From an uncultured Caldilineales bacterium (GTDB lineage Bacteria; Chloroflexota; Anaerolineae; JAAEKA01), in contig CALESQ010000124.1 in NCBI GenBank assembly GCA_937907455.1, positions 1 to 18,734 on the forward strand: a DNA stretch of 18,734 bases, read 5' to 3'. A program made the position numbers and the translations under genes. The notes below the pieces were generated by a model. That model was not told the DNA's origin. It did not search any database and was given only the letters and a program-made list of their open reading frames with translations. Shown here piece by piece: positions 7,953 to 13,538 of this stretch (its first letter is position 1; the number at the start of each line of letters is the position of its first letter).

Positions 7953-9455
7953 ATGAAACGTTGGATGATGTTTGGAGTGTTGGCGGTTTTGATGCTGGTG
8001 CTGGTGGCGTGCGGGGCTGGGCAGGATGTTTTGCACGCAAAAGTTTCCAGTGCATTGACGGAGGAGGTGTGTAACTACCCTCGACTGCACGCGCTGGCGA
8101 CGAGCAATGATCCGTCGGTGGCAACGAACCAGGTGCGGCTGGATGCGATTGGAAGACAGTTCGATAGTGCGACGCTGGGTATGAGTGTGAACCGCTGGCC
8201 GGTGGGTAATACAGGTCTGACGGTGACGCAGTATTTGGAGAAGGTTGCGCCGAATATGCTGCGCTGGGTGTATTTGCCGGGCGGTTTCTGGTGGCCGGCA
8301 GGAACGTTCGATTGCAAGAATCACGCACAGATGTGCGCTGTGCAGGCGGTGATCAAGGATGATGACTGGATGCGCAAGGCGGACGGGAGCTATGTGACGA
8401 TCAGCGGGGCGGCGCAGCGGTTTCTGAACCCGACGACGGGGGTGCAGGGACGGATCGGCGCGGTGCTGGAGGGGTGGTTGCCAACGAGCGGCTACGACGC
8501 GGTGCATTGGGACCTGATGACGCCGACGCTGGACCGCGACGGGGGGAATGTGGACCTGGACGGGAACGGGATTAGCGATCGTGTTGAGCGCGGCTTGCTG
8601 TGGCTGGATGCGGTCTGGCAGGCGGGGCACGGTGAGCGACTGGGCGCGATGGGGCCGACGTTGGATGTGGGCAACGGGGCATGGCAGCCGGGCGGGTCTG
8701 TGTATCGGACCTGGCTGGATGGGGCATTTATCGAGCTGGGACATGCGTGGCGGACCCCGACGACAGGGTTATGGGGGCCGGGGCGCGGGGAGATGCTGCT
8801 GTGGCAGCTGGAGCAGGCGCAGGGGTGGCTTAAGGCGCAACCGACGGGTCGATTGCAATGGGTGGTTTCGACGACGCTGCCTCAGGATGCGTATTGGTCA
8901 CGGTATTGGAATGATTATGCGGATGCGCAGCGCGTGGGGTTTGCAATGGCTGCGCTGACGGATGGTGAGTTGGTGGTGCAAAGCCCGGTGATGCCGGGGT
9001 GGTGTGATGAGTGCGGCGTGGTCGTGGCTTCGGCAAGCTCAGCTACCGCGGGGGCGGGGGATTGGCTGGGGTGTGCGCGTGGGCCAGCGACGTGCAAGGG
9101 GGATCTGTGCAGCCGCGAGTTTGATGGGGGCATGGTGTTTGTGAACCTGGGTGCGTCGGCGGTGACGGTGGCTGCACCGTCCGGTTTCCGTACCATCAAG
9201 GGCTGGTATGATCCGGATTATAACAACGGGCTGGCGTGGGATGGGACGCTGGGTGGGCACATGGCGCGGGTGCTGGTGCGCACGGCGGTGACGCCGACGC
9301 CGACGCAGGCTTCGAAGCCGACGCCGACGCCGACGGCGGGGCCGGTGATTGGGCCGCCAAGGCGGACGCCGACGGCGACGCCAACGACCAGCATCGAGGA
9401 GCGGCTGAGAAAGCTGGAGGGCAGGGTGGATGCGCTGGAGACGCGTGTGCCATGA
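7953..9455 (+). CDS. Lipoprotein resembling GHL15-type putative glycoside hydrolase
   Basis: 500 residues from the ATG at 7953, with GAGGTG upstream (7943-7948); a TTG at 7941 is also in frame but lies in the ribosome site. Residues 1-20 form a lipoprotein signal with lipobox LVAC and Cys20 as the expected lipidated residue. The body has 'PNMLRWVYLPGGFWW' (strand-like), 'YDAVHWDLMTPTL' and 'DLDGNGISD', and a late 'GGMVFVNLGASAVTVAAPSG' segment. These recall GHL15-like putative glycosidases, where an Asp-rich strand end carries catalytic acids; this is recognition by pattern only. A Thr-Pro-rich linker (about 450-478) leads to a short coiled coil, 'SIEERLRKLEGRVDALETR'. A surface-anchored phage protein of this sort could act on the envelope or on cell-surface glycans, in lysis or in altering the lysogen surface. 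Its stop overlaps the next start as ATGA. Confidence 0.6.
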   Translation: MKRWMMFGVLAVLMLVLVACGAGQDVLHAKVSSALTEEVCNYPRLHALATSNDPSVATNQVRLDAIGRQFDSATLGMSVNRWPVGNTGLTVTQYLEKVAPNMLRWVYLPGGFWWPAGTFDCKNHAQMCAVQAVIKDDDWMRKADGSYVTISGAAQRFLNPTTGVQGRIGAVLEGWLPTSGYDAVHWDLMTPTLDRDGGNVDLDGNGISDRVERGLLWLDAVWQAGHGERLGAMGPTLDVGNGAWQPGGSVYRTWLDGAFIELGHAWRTPTTGLWGPGRGEMLLWQLEQAQGWLKAQPTGRLQWVVSTTLPQDAYWSRYWNDYADAQRVGFAMAALTDGELVVQSPVMPGWCDECGVVVASASSATAGAGDWLGCARGPATCKGDLCSREFDGGMVFVNLGASAVTVAAPSGFRTIKGWYDPDYNNGLAWDGTLGGHMARVLVRTAVTPTPTQASKPTPTPTAGPVIGPPRRTPTATPTTSIEERLRKLEGRVDALETRVP

Positions 9456-9799
9456 GCAAGGAGATGGCGGCGCTGATGCTGGCGCTGGCTATGGCGCGGG
9501 TGCTGGCAGGCGAGACGCCTGGCTGTGAGATTGAGGCAAAAATCGGGGTGATGAACGTGATGCAGAACCGGACGGCGGCGGGGATCGAGGGGGGCTGGTT
9601 TGGGGATGCTGCGCCGACTGGGGCTGATGTGGCGGTGGCGTGGCTGGGGGTGCAGGGCCTGCTGCCGCGGCTGGCTGCGAGTGAGATTTATGCGATCGGG
9701 CCAGGGGATAAGGCGAAGATGGCGTGGCTATGGGGACGTAGTCCGACGATGCGGTGGGTGTGCAGGGGGACGTTTATTGAAATCTACGATGGACCGTGA
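9452..9799 (+). CDS. Small SleB-like cell-wall hydrolase
   Basis: 115 residues from the ATG at 9452, overlapping the lipoprotein stop by four bases (ATGA). The N-terminal half, 'LALAMARVLAGETPGCEIEAKIGVMNVMQNR', matches the core of SleB/CwlJ-type hydrolases (pattern 'LAR.i.aEa.G.....q..V..VvlNR'). The Glu in 'AGET' (about residue 21) is the likely catalytic acid. A 'GGWFG' segment and a Trp-rich end follow. It is shorter than usual SleB domains (about 120-130 residues) and has no signal peptide, although the start is hydrophobic. Position in the lysis cassette supports a peptidoglycan-cleaving role. The upstream open frame (to 9236) is an extension through the lipoprotein gene and is rejected. 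Confidence 0.55.
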   Translation: MSKEMAALMLALAMARVLAGETPGCEIEAKIGVMNVMQNRTAAGIEGGWFGDAAPTGADVAVAWLGVQGLLPRLAASEIYAIGPGDKAKMAWLWGRSPTMRWVCRGTFIEIYDGP

Positions 9800-9835
9800 A
9801 GAGACCGCCATGCCCTGGAGCATGGCGGTCTCTTC
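9798..9835 (+). terminator. Perfect 16-bp hairpin at the end of the late operon
   Basis: GAAGAGACCGCCATGC, loop CCTGGA, then the exact reverse complement. It begins on the last bases of the SleB-like gene. A clear T run is missing ('GTTCTGG' follows). Its position between converging genes supports termination. Confidence 0.72.
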
Positions 9836-9844
9836 GTTCTGGAG

Positions 9845-9879
9845 AACCCTCGCGATAATCGTTTATTATCGCGAGGGTT
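9845..9879. terminator. Second perfect 15-bp hairpin, probably serving both directions
   Basis: AACCCTCGCGATAAT, loop CGTTT, exact reverse complement. It lies 9 bases past the first hairpin and 52 bases beyond the stop of the leftward membrane-protein gene, so it could end transcription from either side. Confidence 0.65.
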
Positions 9880-9931
9880 GAGGGGGATGGGGGCAAAGCT
9901 GAACAAAAGGTGGGCGGAGGAGTGCCTTGTT

Positions 9932-10162
9932 TTAGCGGAACAGGCTGAAACCAAGGATGCTGAGGGCCATAAGCAGCCCGGTGTAGATGATGGCGATGAG
10001 AATGGCGGCGGGAATGCTGGCGAGGGCGATTTTGACGAGGAGGCCAACCAGGTGGAAAAATGGAATATCAATGTGGTTGATCTCGACGCGTACGGGCTGG
10101 TTGGCGGACAGAGGAGTGGGTGCAGGTTGGGTGGGGTCAGAGGGGCGGAGTTGGATTGACAT
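9932..10162 (-). CDS. Small membrane protein downstream of the repressor
   Basis: 76 residues. The ATG is at 10162-10160 with AAAGGTC just upstream on the minus strand. Residues 1-33 are polar and Pro-rich ('PSDPTQPAPTPLSANQP'). Residues about 34-76 are almost wholly hydrophobic ('FFHLVGLLVKIALASI' then 'AILIAIIYTGLLMALSILG'), enough for one or two membrane spans, ending in a short basic tail. No family is recognised. It follows the repressor by 50 bases in the same direction and nothing else is leftward, so it is probably made in the lysogen. Genes in this place often alter host properties, for example superinfection exclusion; for this one that is inference. It converges on the late operon across paired hairpins. 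Confidence 0.65.
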   Translation of the reverse strand: MSIQLRPSDPTQPAPTPLSANQPVRVEINHIDIPFFHLVGLLVKIALASIPAAILIAIIYTGLLMALSILGFSLFR

Positions 10163-10212
10163 GATGACCTTTCATATATCGTGCTGATTTTTTTGTGACT
10201 AGGTGATTGTGA

Positions 10213-10623
10213 CTAGTCGTCAGATCCAATGATTCGGGGCTTACCTGGTGCAACCATCTGGTCTGCGACTTGTCGCATGATGGATCGTTGATCGGGTGAG
10301 AGTCGCTGGATGCTGACGATAGTCTGTCTGACATCGTCCTCTGCTCCTGCTATGTCGTAGATGATGTGACTCTCGGCCACAGATAGGCCTGCTGTCGTTG
10401 TGGATGGTCGCGGATCGTCGGTGAGATCAAGCAGAAAATCGGTGGAGGTTTCGAGGGCTCGAGCCAGCGCAACCAGGTGCCGTGCGCGAATATCGTTCCA
10501 ATCGCCTCGCCGGAGGCGATAAATAAAGTGATAGTTGACACCACACGATTCAGCTAGTTCGCTGGTAGTCCAACCACCAGCGTCTATTAGCGACTCAACC
10601 CTATCCAAACGTAACATAGTCAT
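10213..10623 (-). CDS. XRE-family (CI-like) repressor
   Basis: 136 residues. The N-terminal helix-turn-helix spans about residues 6-62: 'GWTTSELAESCGVNYHFIYRLRRGDW' is the two-helix core, followed by 'ARHLVALARALETSTDFLLDLTDDP', the usual end of an HTH_3 domain. The remaining ~70 residues contain 'RQTIVSIQRLSPDQRSIMRQVADQM', a helix often seen at the end of short phage repressors. No S24 peptidase (LexA/CI cleavage) domain is present, so induction by RecA-stimulated self-cleavage is not expected. It is divergent from the Cro-like gene across 95 bases with dyad sites, the layout of a phage switch. No strong ribosome site is visible before the ATG; a second Met two codons in is an alternative start. 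Confidence 0.8.
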   Translation of the reverse strand: MTMLRLDRVESLIDAGGWTTSELAESCGVNYHFIYRLRRGDWNDIRARHLVALARALETSTDFLLDLTDDPRPSTTTAGLSVAESHIIYDIAGAEDDVRQTIVSIQRLSPDQRSIMRQVADQMVAPGKPRIIGSDD

Positions 10624-10638
10624 AGTGTAATCTCGAAA

Positions 10639-10652
10639 TTACCTACAGGTAA
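10639..10652. promoter_or_regulatory. Operator-like dyad in the repressor/Cro-like intergenic region
   Basis: TTACCT-AC-AGGTAA is a perfect inverted repeat. A lone half-site, AGGTAA, recurs at 10658-10663. A related palindrome, ACGTATACGT (10673-10682), overlaps the rightward -35 box. These are the natural candidates for repressor and Cro-like binding. Confidence 0.6.
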
Positions 10653-10670
10653 ATTTAAGGTAAATAGATA

Positions 10671-10699
10671 TTGACGTATACGTAAAACTCGTTTATAAT
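10671..10699 (+). promoter_or_regulatory. Consensus sigma-70 promoter of the early rightward operon
   Basis: TTGACG (10671-10676), a 17-base spacer, then TATAAT (10694-10699). The expected start of transcription near 10706 gives a very short leader before the GGAGGT ribosome site (10708-10713). The -35 box lies in an operator-like palindrome, so repressor binding should block it. Confidence 0.82.
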
Positions 10700-10718
10700 C
10701 TTTGCGTGGAGGTAAAGC

Positions 10719-10934
10719 ATGAGTGAGTTGAAGAATTTTTTACACGCACAGGACTTATCAGTGACCTTGTTGGCAAAACGGGTAAAGATGTCCGTACCAC
10801 ATGTTTGGCGAATGGTTAATGACCAGTCGGCTGTGAGTGACGCGTTTCGATGGCGCTTTCAGCAGGCGTTTGGAGCGGAAGCTTCGGAACGCGTTTTCGG
10901 CACTGCAACAAAGGAACAGCATGTTCTATCTTAA
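10719..10934 (+). CDS. Cro-like XRE helix-turn-helix protein
   Basis: 71 residues. The ATG is preceded by GGAGGT with five bases between. The single domain reads 'LKNFLHAQDLSVTLLAKRVKMSVPHVWRMVNDQSAVSDAFRWRFQQAFG', a standard XRE fold in which 'LLAKRVKMSVPHVWRMV' is the turn region. It is the first gene of the rightward early operon and faces the repressor, as Cro does in lambdoid switches. Its last 14 bases overlap the next gene. Calling it Cro is positional inference; it may regulate only this operon. Confidence 0.72.
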   Translation: MSELKNFLHAQDLSVTLLAKRVKMSVPHVWRMVNDQSAVSDAFRWRFQQAFGAEASERVFGTATKEQHVLS

Positions 10935-11283
10935 CACAACTGTCGAGTTGAGAATTGTTGAATTTGCGCTGGTGGCGTGCCTGGTGGCGGTGGGCATGGG
11001 AATGGCTCATGCAGGGCTGCGGCCAGGGAGCGACTGGCTGCCGCGCTGGGCGGCGTATGTGATCGGCGTTGGCATCATCTTTGTGGGATGGATGGTGTGG
11101 CGCGGGTTAATCTGCGGCGATTGGCGAGCGGTGGCTGAGCTGGCTGGGCTGATCGTGGCAGGTGCGGTGGCGCCGACTGCTGGGCGGGCGATGCGGAATT
11201 ATCGCCACGTTCAGCAGTGGCAGGCGGAGCGCCGCGCTGCGGCAGAGGTGCGGCAGGCGCGGAGCGAGGCGATGGACGAATGA
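10921..11283 (+). CDS. Hypothetical membrane protein
   Basis: 120 residues from the ATG at 10921, with AAGGA at 10911-10915. It overlaps the end of the Cro-like gene, so translation is probably coupled; an in-frame GTG-type extension to 10837 would cover most of that gene and is rejected. Three hydrophobic segments (about 11-28, 43-60 and 71-88) suggest membrane spans, with a charged helical tail ('QAERRAAAEVRQARSEAMDE'). I recognise no family. The stop overlaps the next start as ATGA. Confidence 0.6.
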   Translation: MFYLNTTVELRIVEFALVACLVAVGMGMAHAGLRPGSDWLPRWAAYVIGVGIIFVGWMVWRGLICGDWRAVAELAGLIVAGAVAPTAGRAMRNYRHVQQWQAERRAAAEVRQARSEAMDE

Positions 11284-11630
11284 CGCAGTTGCGTTTCCAG
11301 GACGCAGCGGATGCAGCGCTGGACCACCAACTGGCGCTGCTGCGGTTGCGTGAGGAGGTTGACACGGCGGTTGGATTGCTGGAGGGTATGCGTACGCCGG
11401 TGCGGTTGCTGCAAATTGCGGCTGCACGGCTGGCACCAGCGATCGGGCCGGTGTGGTCGGCTGAGCTGCTTATGGAAATTGAGCAGTTGCAACGGCGGAT
11501 CGTTGCTGCGCTTGTTGGAGCAAGCGCAGCTAGTGCCTCGGTTTGGCAGGCGTTGCAGCACGGTGAGCGACTGCTGCGAGAGCAGAAAAGGATGGAGCAG
11601 GTGGTGCGTGACCTGCAACGGAGACAGTGA
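11280..11630 (+). CDS. Hypothetical helical protein
   Basis: 116 residues, starting by ATGA overlap with the membrane protein. It is predicted almost fully helical, with heptad-like Leu spacing in 'LALLRLREEVDTAVGLLEG' and 'IEQLQRRIVAALVGA', and a charged end 'QKRMEQVVRDLQRRQ'. No motif or family is recognised. Being coupled to its two neighbours suggests a three-gene early unit. Confidence 0.55.
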   Translation: MTQLRFQDAADAALDHQLALLRLREEVDTAVGLLEGMRTPVRLLQIAAARLAPAIGPVWSAELLMEIEQLQRRIVAALVGASAASASVWQALQHGERLLREQKRMEQVVRDLQRRQ

Positions 11631-11632
11631 CG

Positions 11633-11860
11633 ATGTATGTATTATCATCTCAAAAGACGCCACCGGTGGTAGCGGAGCTGCACCGGGAGGAGTATCAAAT
11701 CCGCATTGCGCTGCGCACACGGCGCGCGTTTCGGCGGTTGTCGGCTGTGCGGAAGGCGGAATTTTTGCGGGCATCGGCTGATCAATTGGATGTGTGGTCG
11801 GCACAGATGCGCGATGAAGCGTCGGAACTGGCGCAGCGAGAGGCTGCGCAGAACGGCTAA
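11633..11860 (+). CDS. Small hypothetical protein
   Basis: 75 residues from the ATG at 11633, which sits eight bases after GGAGA (11620-11624). A GTG at 11627, overlapping the previous stop, is an alternative start but only two bases from that site. The sequence is basic in the middle ('RIALRTRRAFRRLSAVRKAEFLR') and acidic at the end. Family unknown. It is the last gene before a structured leader. Confidence 0.5.
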   Translation: MYVLSSQKTPPVVAELHREEYQIRIALRTRRAFRRLSAVRKAEFLRASADQLDVWSAQMRDEASELAQREAAQNG

Positions 11861-11878
11861 CCATTTTTTTGACGGGGT

Positions 11879-11943
11879 CAGGGAGATGAGATTGTGCAGG
11901 TGGGCGTCCTCCTCCTTCCTGCGTGCATGATCTCATCTCCCTG
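11879..11943 (+). promoter_or_regulatory. Stem-loop with anti-Shine-Dalgarno loop before the recombinase
   Basis: A perfect 14-bp stem (11879-11892 with 11930-11943) encloses a 5-bp inner stem (GCAGG 11896-11900 with CCTGC 11918-11922) and a 17-base loop. The loop holds TCCTCCTT (11910-11917), the exact complement of AAGGAGGA (11948-11955), the ribosome site of the next gene. This could form a pseudoknot that hides the site. The function is inference. Confidence 0.5.
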
Positions 11944-11959
11944 CCTCAAGGAGGATATG

Positions 11960-13240
11960 ATGAGTGATTTGGTTCCGGTTCAACCCCGCAGCACAACAGA
12001 AGACACCATCAGGGCTGCGTTTGCTGCAGCTTGGGATGGTGGATTGAACGATGCGCAGGAGAGTTTACTGCGGGCCTGGGCGGCGGCCAGGCCCGCATGG
12101 ATGCGCAAGAGCAGCAGGAGCAAGAGTCCGCATACGATCCGCGCGTACAGCAGATTACTGGACGCATGGTGGGCGTTTCTGGGTGCTGATCCATGGCTGG
12201 TGAGCGAAGAGCGCAGGGAGGCATATGAGCATCATTTGCGCGGGCAAGGGATTGGCGCAGGGATGTATACGGCGCCGTGGGCGGTGACGGATGATGATGT
12301 GCAGCGGTATCAGGCTCTGCTGGATGCGGAGCATCCGCGCTGGCCGTGGGAAGCGGGCTATCCGGGGATGGCCCGCGGCCTGGCCGCGGCGAGCATTGGT
12401 CAGGCGCTGGCTGCGCCCAGCTCATTCTATTCGTACATTTGTTCAGTAACGCGTCTGGCGGGCGGGATCGAGGTGCCGCTGTTTGCGGACGCCACCGGAG
12501 CGCGGCGGCTTAACCCGTTCAAGGGGGCGAATGTGGAGCGGCCAGCGGTGACGCCGTATGAAAAGAGCCGTCCGCTGGCGGCGGAGCAGTTGGGTGCGAT
12601 GTGGCTGGCGATTGGGGGGGCGGTGGAGGGCACGGCGCAGTATCGCGCGGGGCTGATGCAGACTGTACGCGGGCGGGCGCTTGTCAATGCGCGGGATCGC
12701 GCGATTTTCAAGATGTTTGTGTACACGGGGCGGCGGGTGGCGGAGATCGCACGGCTGCGCTGGGGGGACATCGAGGAGTATGGCGGTGAGTACTCGCTGA
12801 AGTGGCGGGGGAAGGGGGGTAAAACGGGTACGCAGGCGTTGCCTGCGGATACGTTTTGGGAGCTGGTGTGCTGGCTGCGGGCTGCGGGCCGGTGGCCGGT
12901 GCAGACGGATGACTATGTGTTTTTGCCGGTCTACGCGGACAATGTGGCCAATCTGGGGGTGACGGTGGACCCGGAGCGGCCGATCAGTCCGGCGCAGATC
13001 AACAACATTTTTAAAAAGCTGGCCCGCCGGGCCGGGCTGGATGAGCGGCAGGTGCATCCGCACACGCTGCGGCATTCATTTGCCAACCTGTTCGATGAAA
13101 CGGGTGGCAACTTGAACCAGTTGCGGCAGACGCTGGGGCACAGCAGCCTTGCAACGACAACGATTTATCTCAACAGTCCGGCGATGCGTCGGCCGGTGGA
13201 CAATTATTCTCAGCTGTTCCAGCGTAAGCTGGAGTTTTAG
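11960..13240 (+). CDS. Tyrosine recombinase (first of two)
   Basis: 426 residues from the ATG at 11960, five bases past AAGGAGG; an ATG at 11957 is also possible, and a GTG at 11894 would start within the hairpin. The N-terminal part holds a SAM-like core-binding domain ('SPHTIRAYSRLLDAWWAFLG'). The catalytic domain has 'TGRRVAEIARLRWGDI' (Arg about 259), a beta-hairpin Lys near 'WRGKGGKTG', 'HTLRHSFA' (His 368, Arg 371), 'LGHSS' (His 394) and 'TTIYLN' (Tyr 403). All key residues are present, so it should be active. At 426 residues it is longer than Xer proteins (about 300), owing to an N-terminal extension. It lies far from the attachment site, so it is probably not the integrase; dimer resolution, DNA inversion or transposition are options. 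Confidence 0.85.
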   Translation: MSDLVPVQPRSTTEDTIRAAFAAAWDGGLNDAQESLLRAWAAARPAWMRKSSRSKSPHTIRAYSRLLDAWWAFLGADPWLVSEERREAYEHHLRGQGIGAGMYTAPWAVTDDDVQRYQALLDAEHPRWPWEAGYPGMARGLAAASIGQALAAPSSFYSYICSVTRLAGGIEVPLFADATGARRLNPFKGANVERPAVTPYEKSRPLAAEQLGAMWLAIGGAVEGTAQYRAGLMQTVRGRALVNARDRAIFKMFVYTGRRVAEIARLRWGDIEEYGGEYSLKWRGKGGKTGTQALPADTFWELVCWLRAAGRWPVQTDDYVFLPVYADNVANLGVTVDPERPISPAQINNIFKKLARRAGLDERQVHPHTLRHSFANLFDETGGNLNQLRQTLGHSSLATTTIYLNSPAMRRPVDNYSQLFQRKLEF

Positions 13241-13262
13241 CAAACGATTGGATGGGTACTCC

Positions 13263-13538
13263 ATGAAAACGACGGAAATGCCGACTATGTGTTTCGACGA
13301 GTCGGGTTGGGAAGTGCAGGCGACGCTGTGCAACGGTTTGCGGGTGACGCTGTGCGAACGCGGGCTGTTTGTGCAGCGGGACGTGGCGCATGAATGGTGG
13401 CCGGCGGAGGCTCTGGCTCCGGCTCTGGTTGTTGATTTGCTTCAGCGTTGCTGTTCGCAAACCGATAGGGGAGATGAGCGAACGTTTGTACTGATTGACC
13501 AGAGACCGTTTGCACGGATGATCGGAGGTGGACGATGA
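13263..13538 (+). CDS. Hypothetical protein upstream of parB-like gene
   Basis: 91 residues from the ATG at 13263, 22 bases after the recombinase stop; an open frame continues upstream to 13149 only by crossing the recombinase end. The ribosome site is weak. It looks like a compact alpha/beta protein ('GWEVQATLCNGLRVTLCERGL', then 'APALVVDLLQRCC'). No family is recognised. Its end overlaps the ParB start by ATGA, so the two are probably made together. Confidence 0.5.
   Translation: MKTTEMPTMCFDESGWEVQATLCNGLRVTLCERGLFVQRDVAHEWWPAEALAPALVVDLLQRCCSQTDRGDERTFVLIDQRPFARMIGGGR

Noticed and set aside
7413..8744. 443-residue minus-strand frame opposite the endolysin end and the lipoprotein
   Set aside because: Same low-complexity composition and no start signal; it also crosses the 33-base palindrome and two strong plus-strand genes.
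9236..9451. Upstream extension of the SleB-like gene
   Set aside because: It overlaps the Thr-Pro linker of the lipoprotein and encodes Asp/Ala/Gly repeats from another frame; the ATGA start at 9452 fits the operon pattern.
4779..9799. Gasdermin-type cell-death system with the CHAT protease
   Set aside because: No gasdermin-like gene or other pore-forming substrate was found near the protease; the neighbours are tail and lysis genes.
10193..10216. Direct repeat TTGTGACTAG at 10193 and 10207
   Set aside because: It is short, lies at the repressor stop, and no third copy or partner was seen; not enough to call a site.
11879..11943. Recombination site for the nearby recombinase
   Set aside because: Tyrosine recombinase cores have arms around a 6-8 bp spacer; here the arms are 37 bases apart, so an RNA structure is more likely.
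11894..11959. GTG start giving a longer recombinase
   Set aside because: It would begin inside the hairpin without a ribosome site, while AAGGAGG lies ideally before the ATG at 11960.
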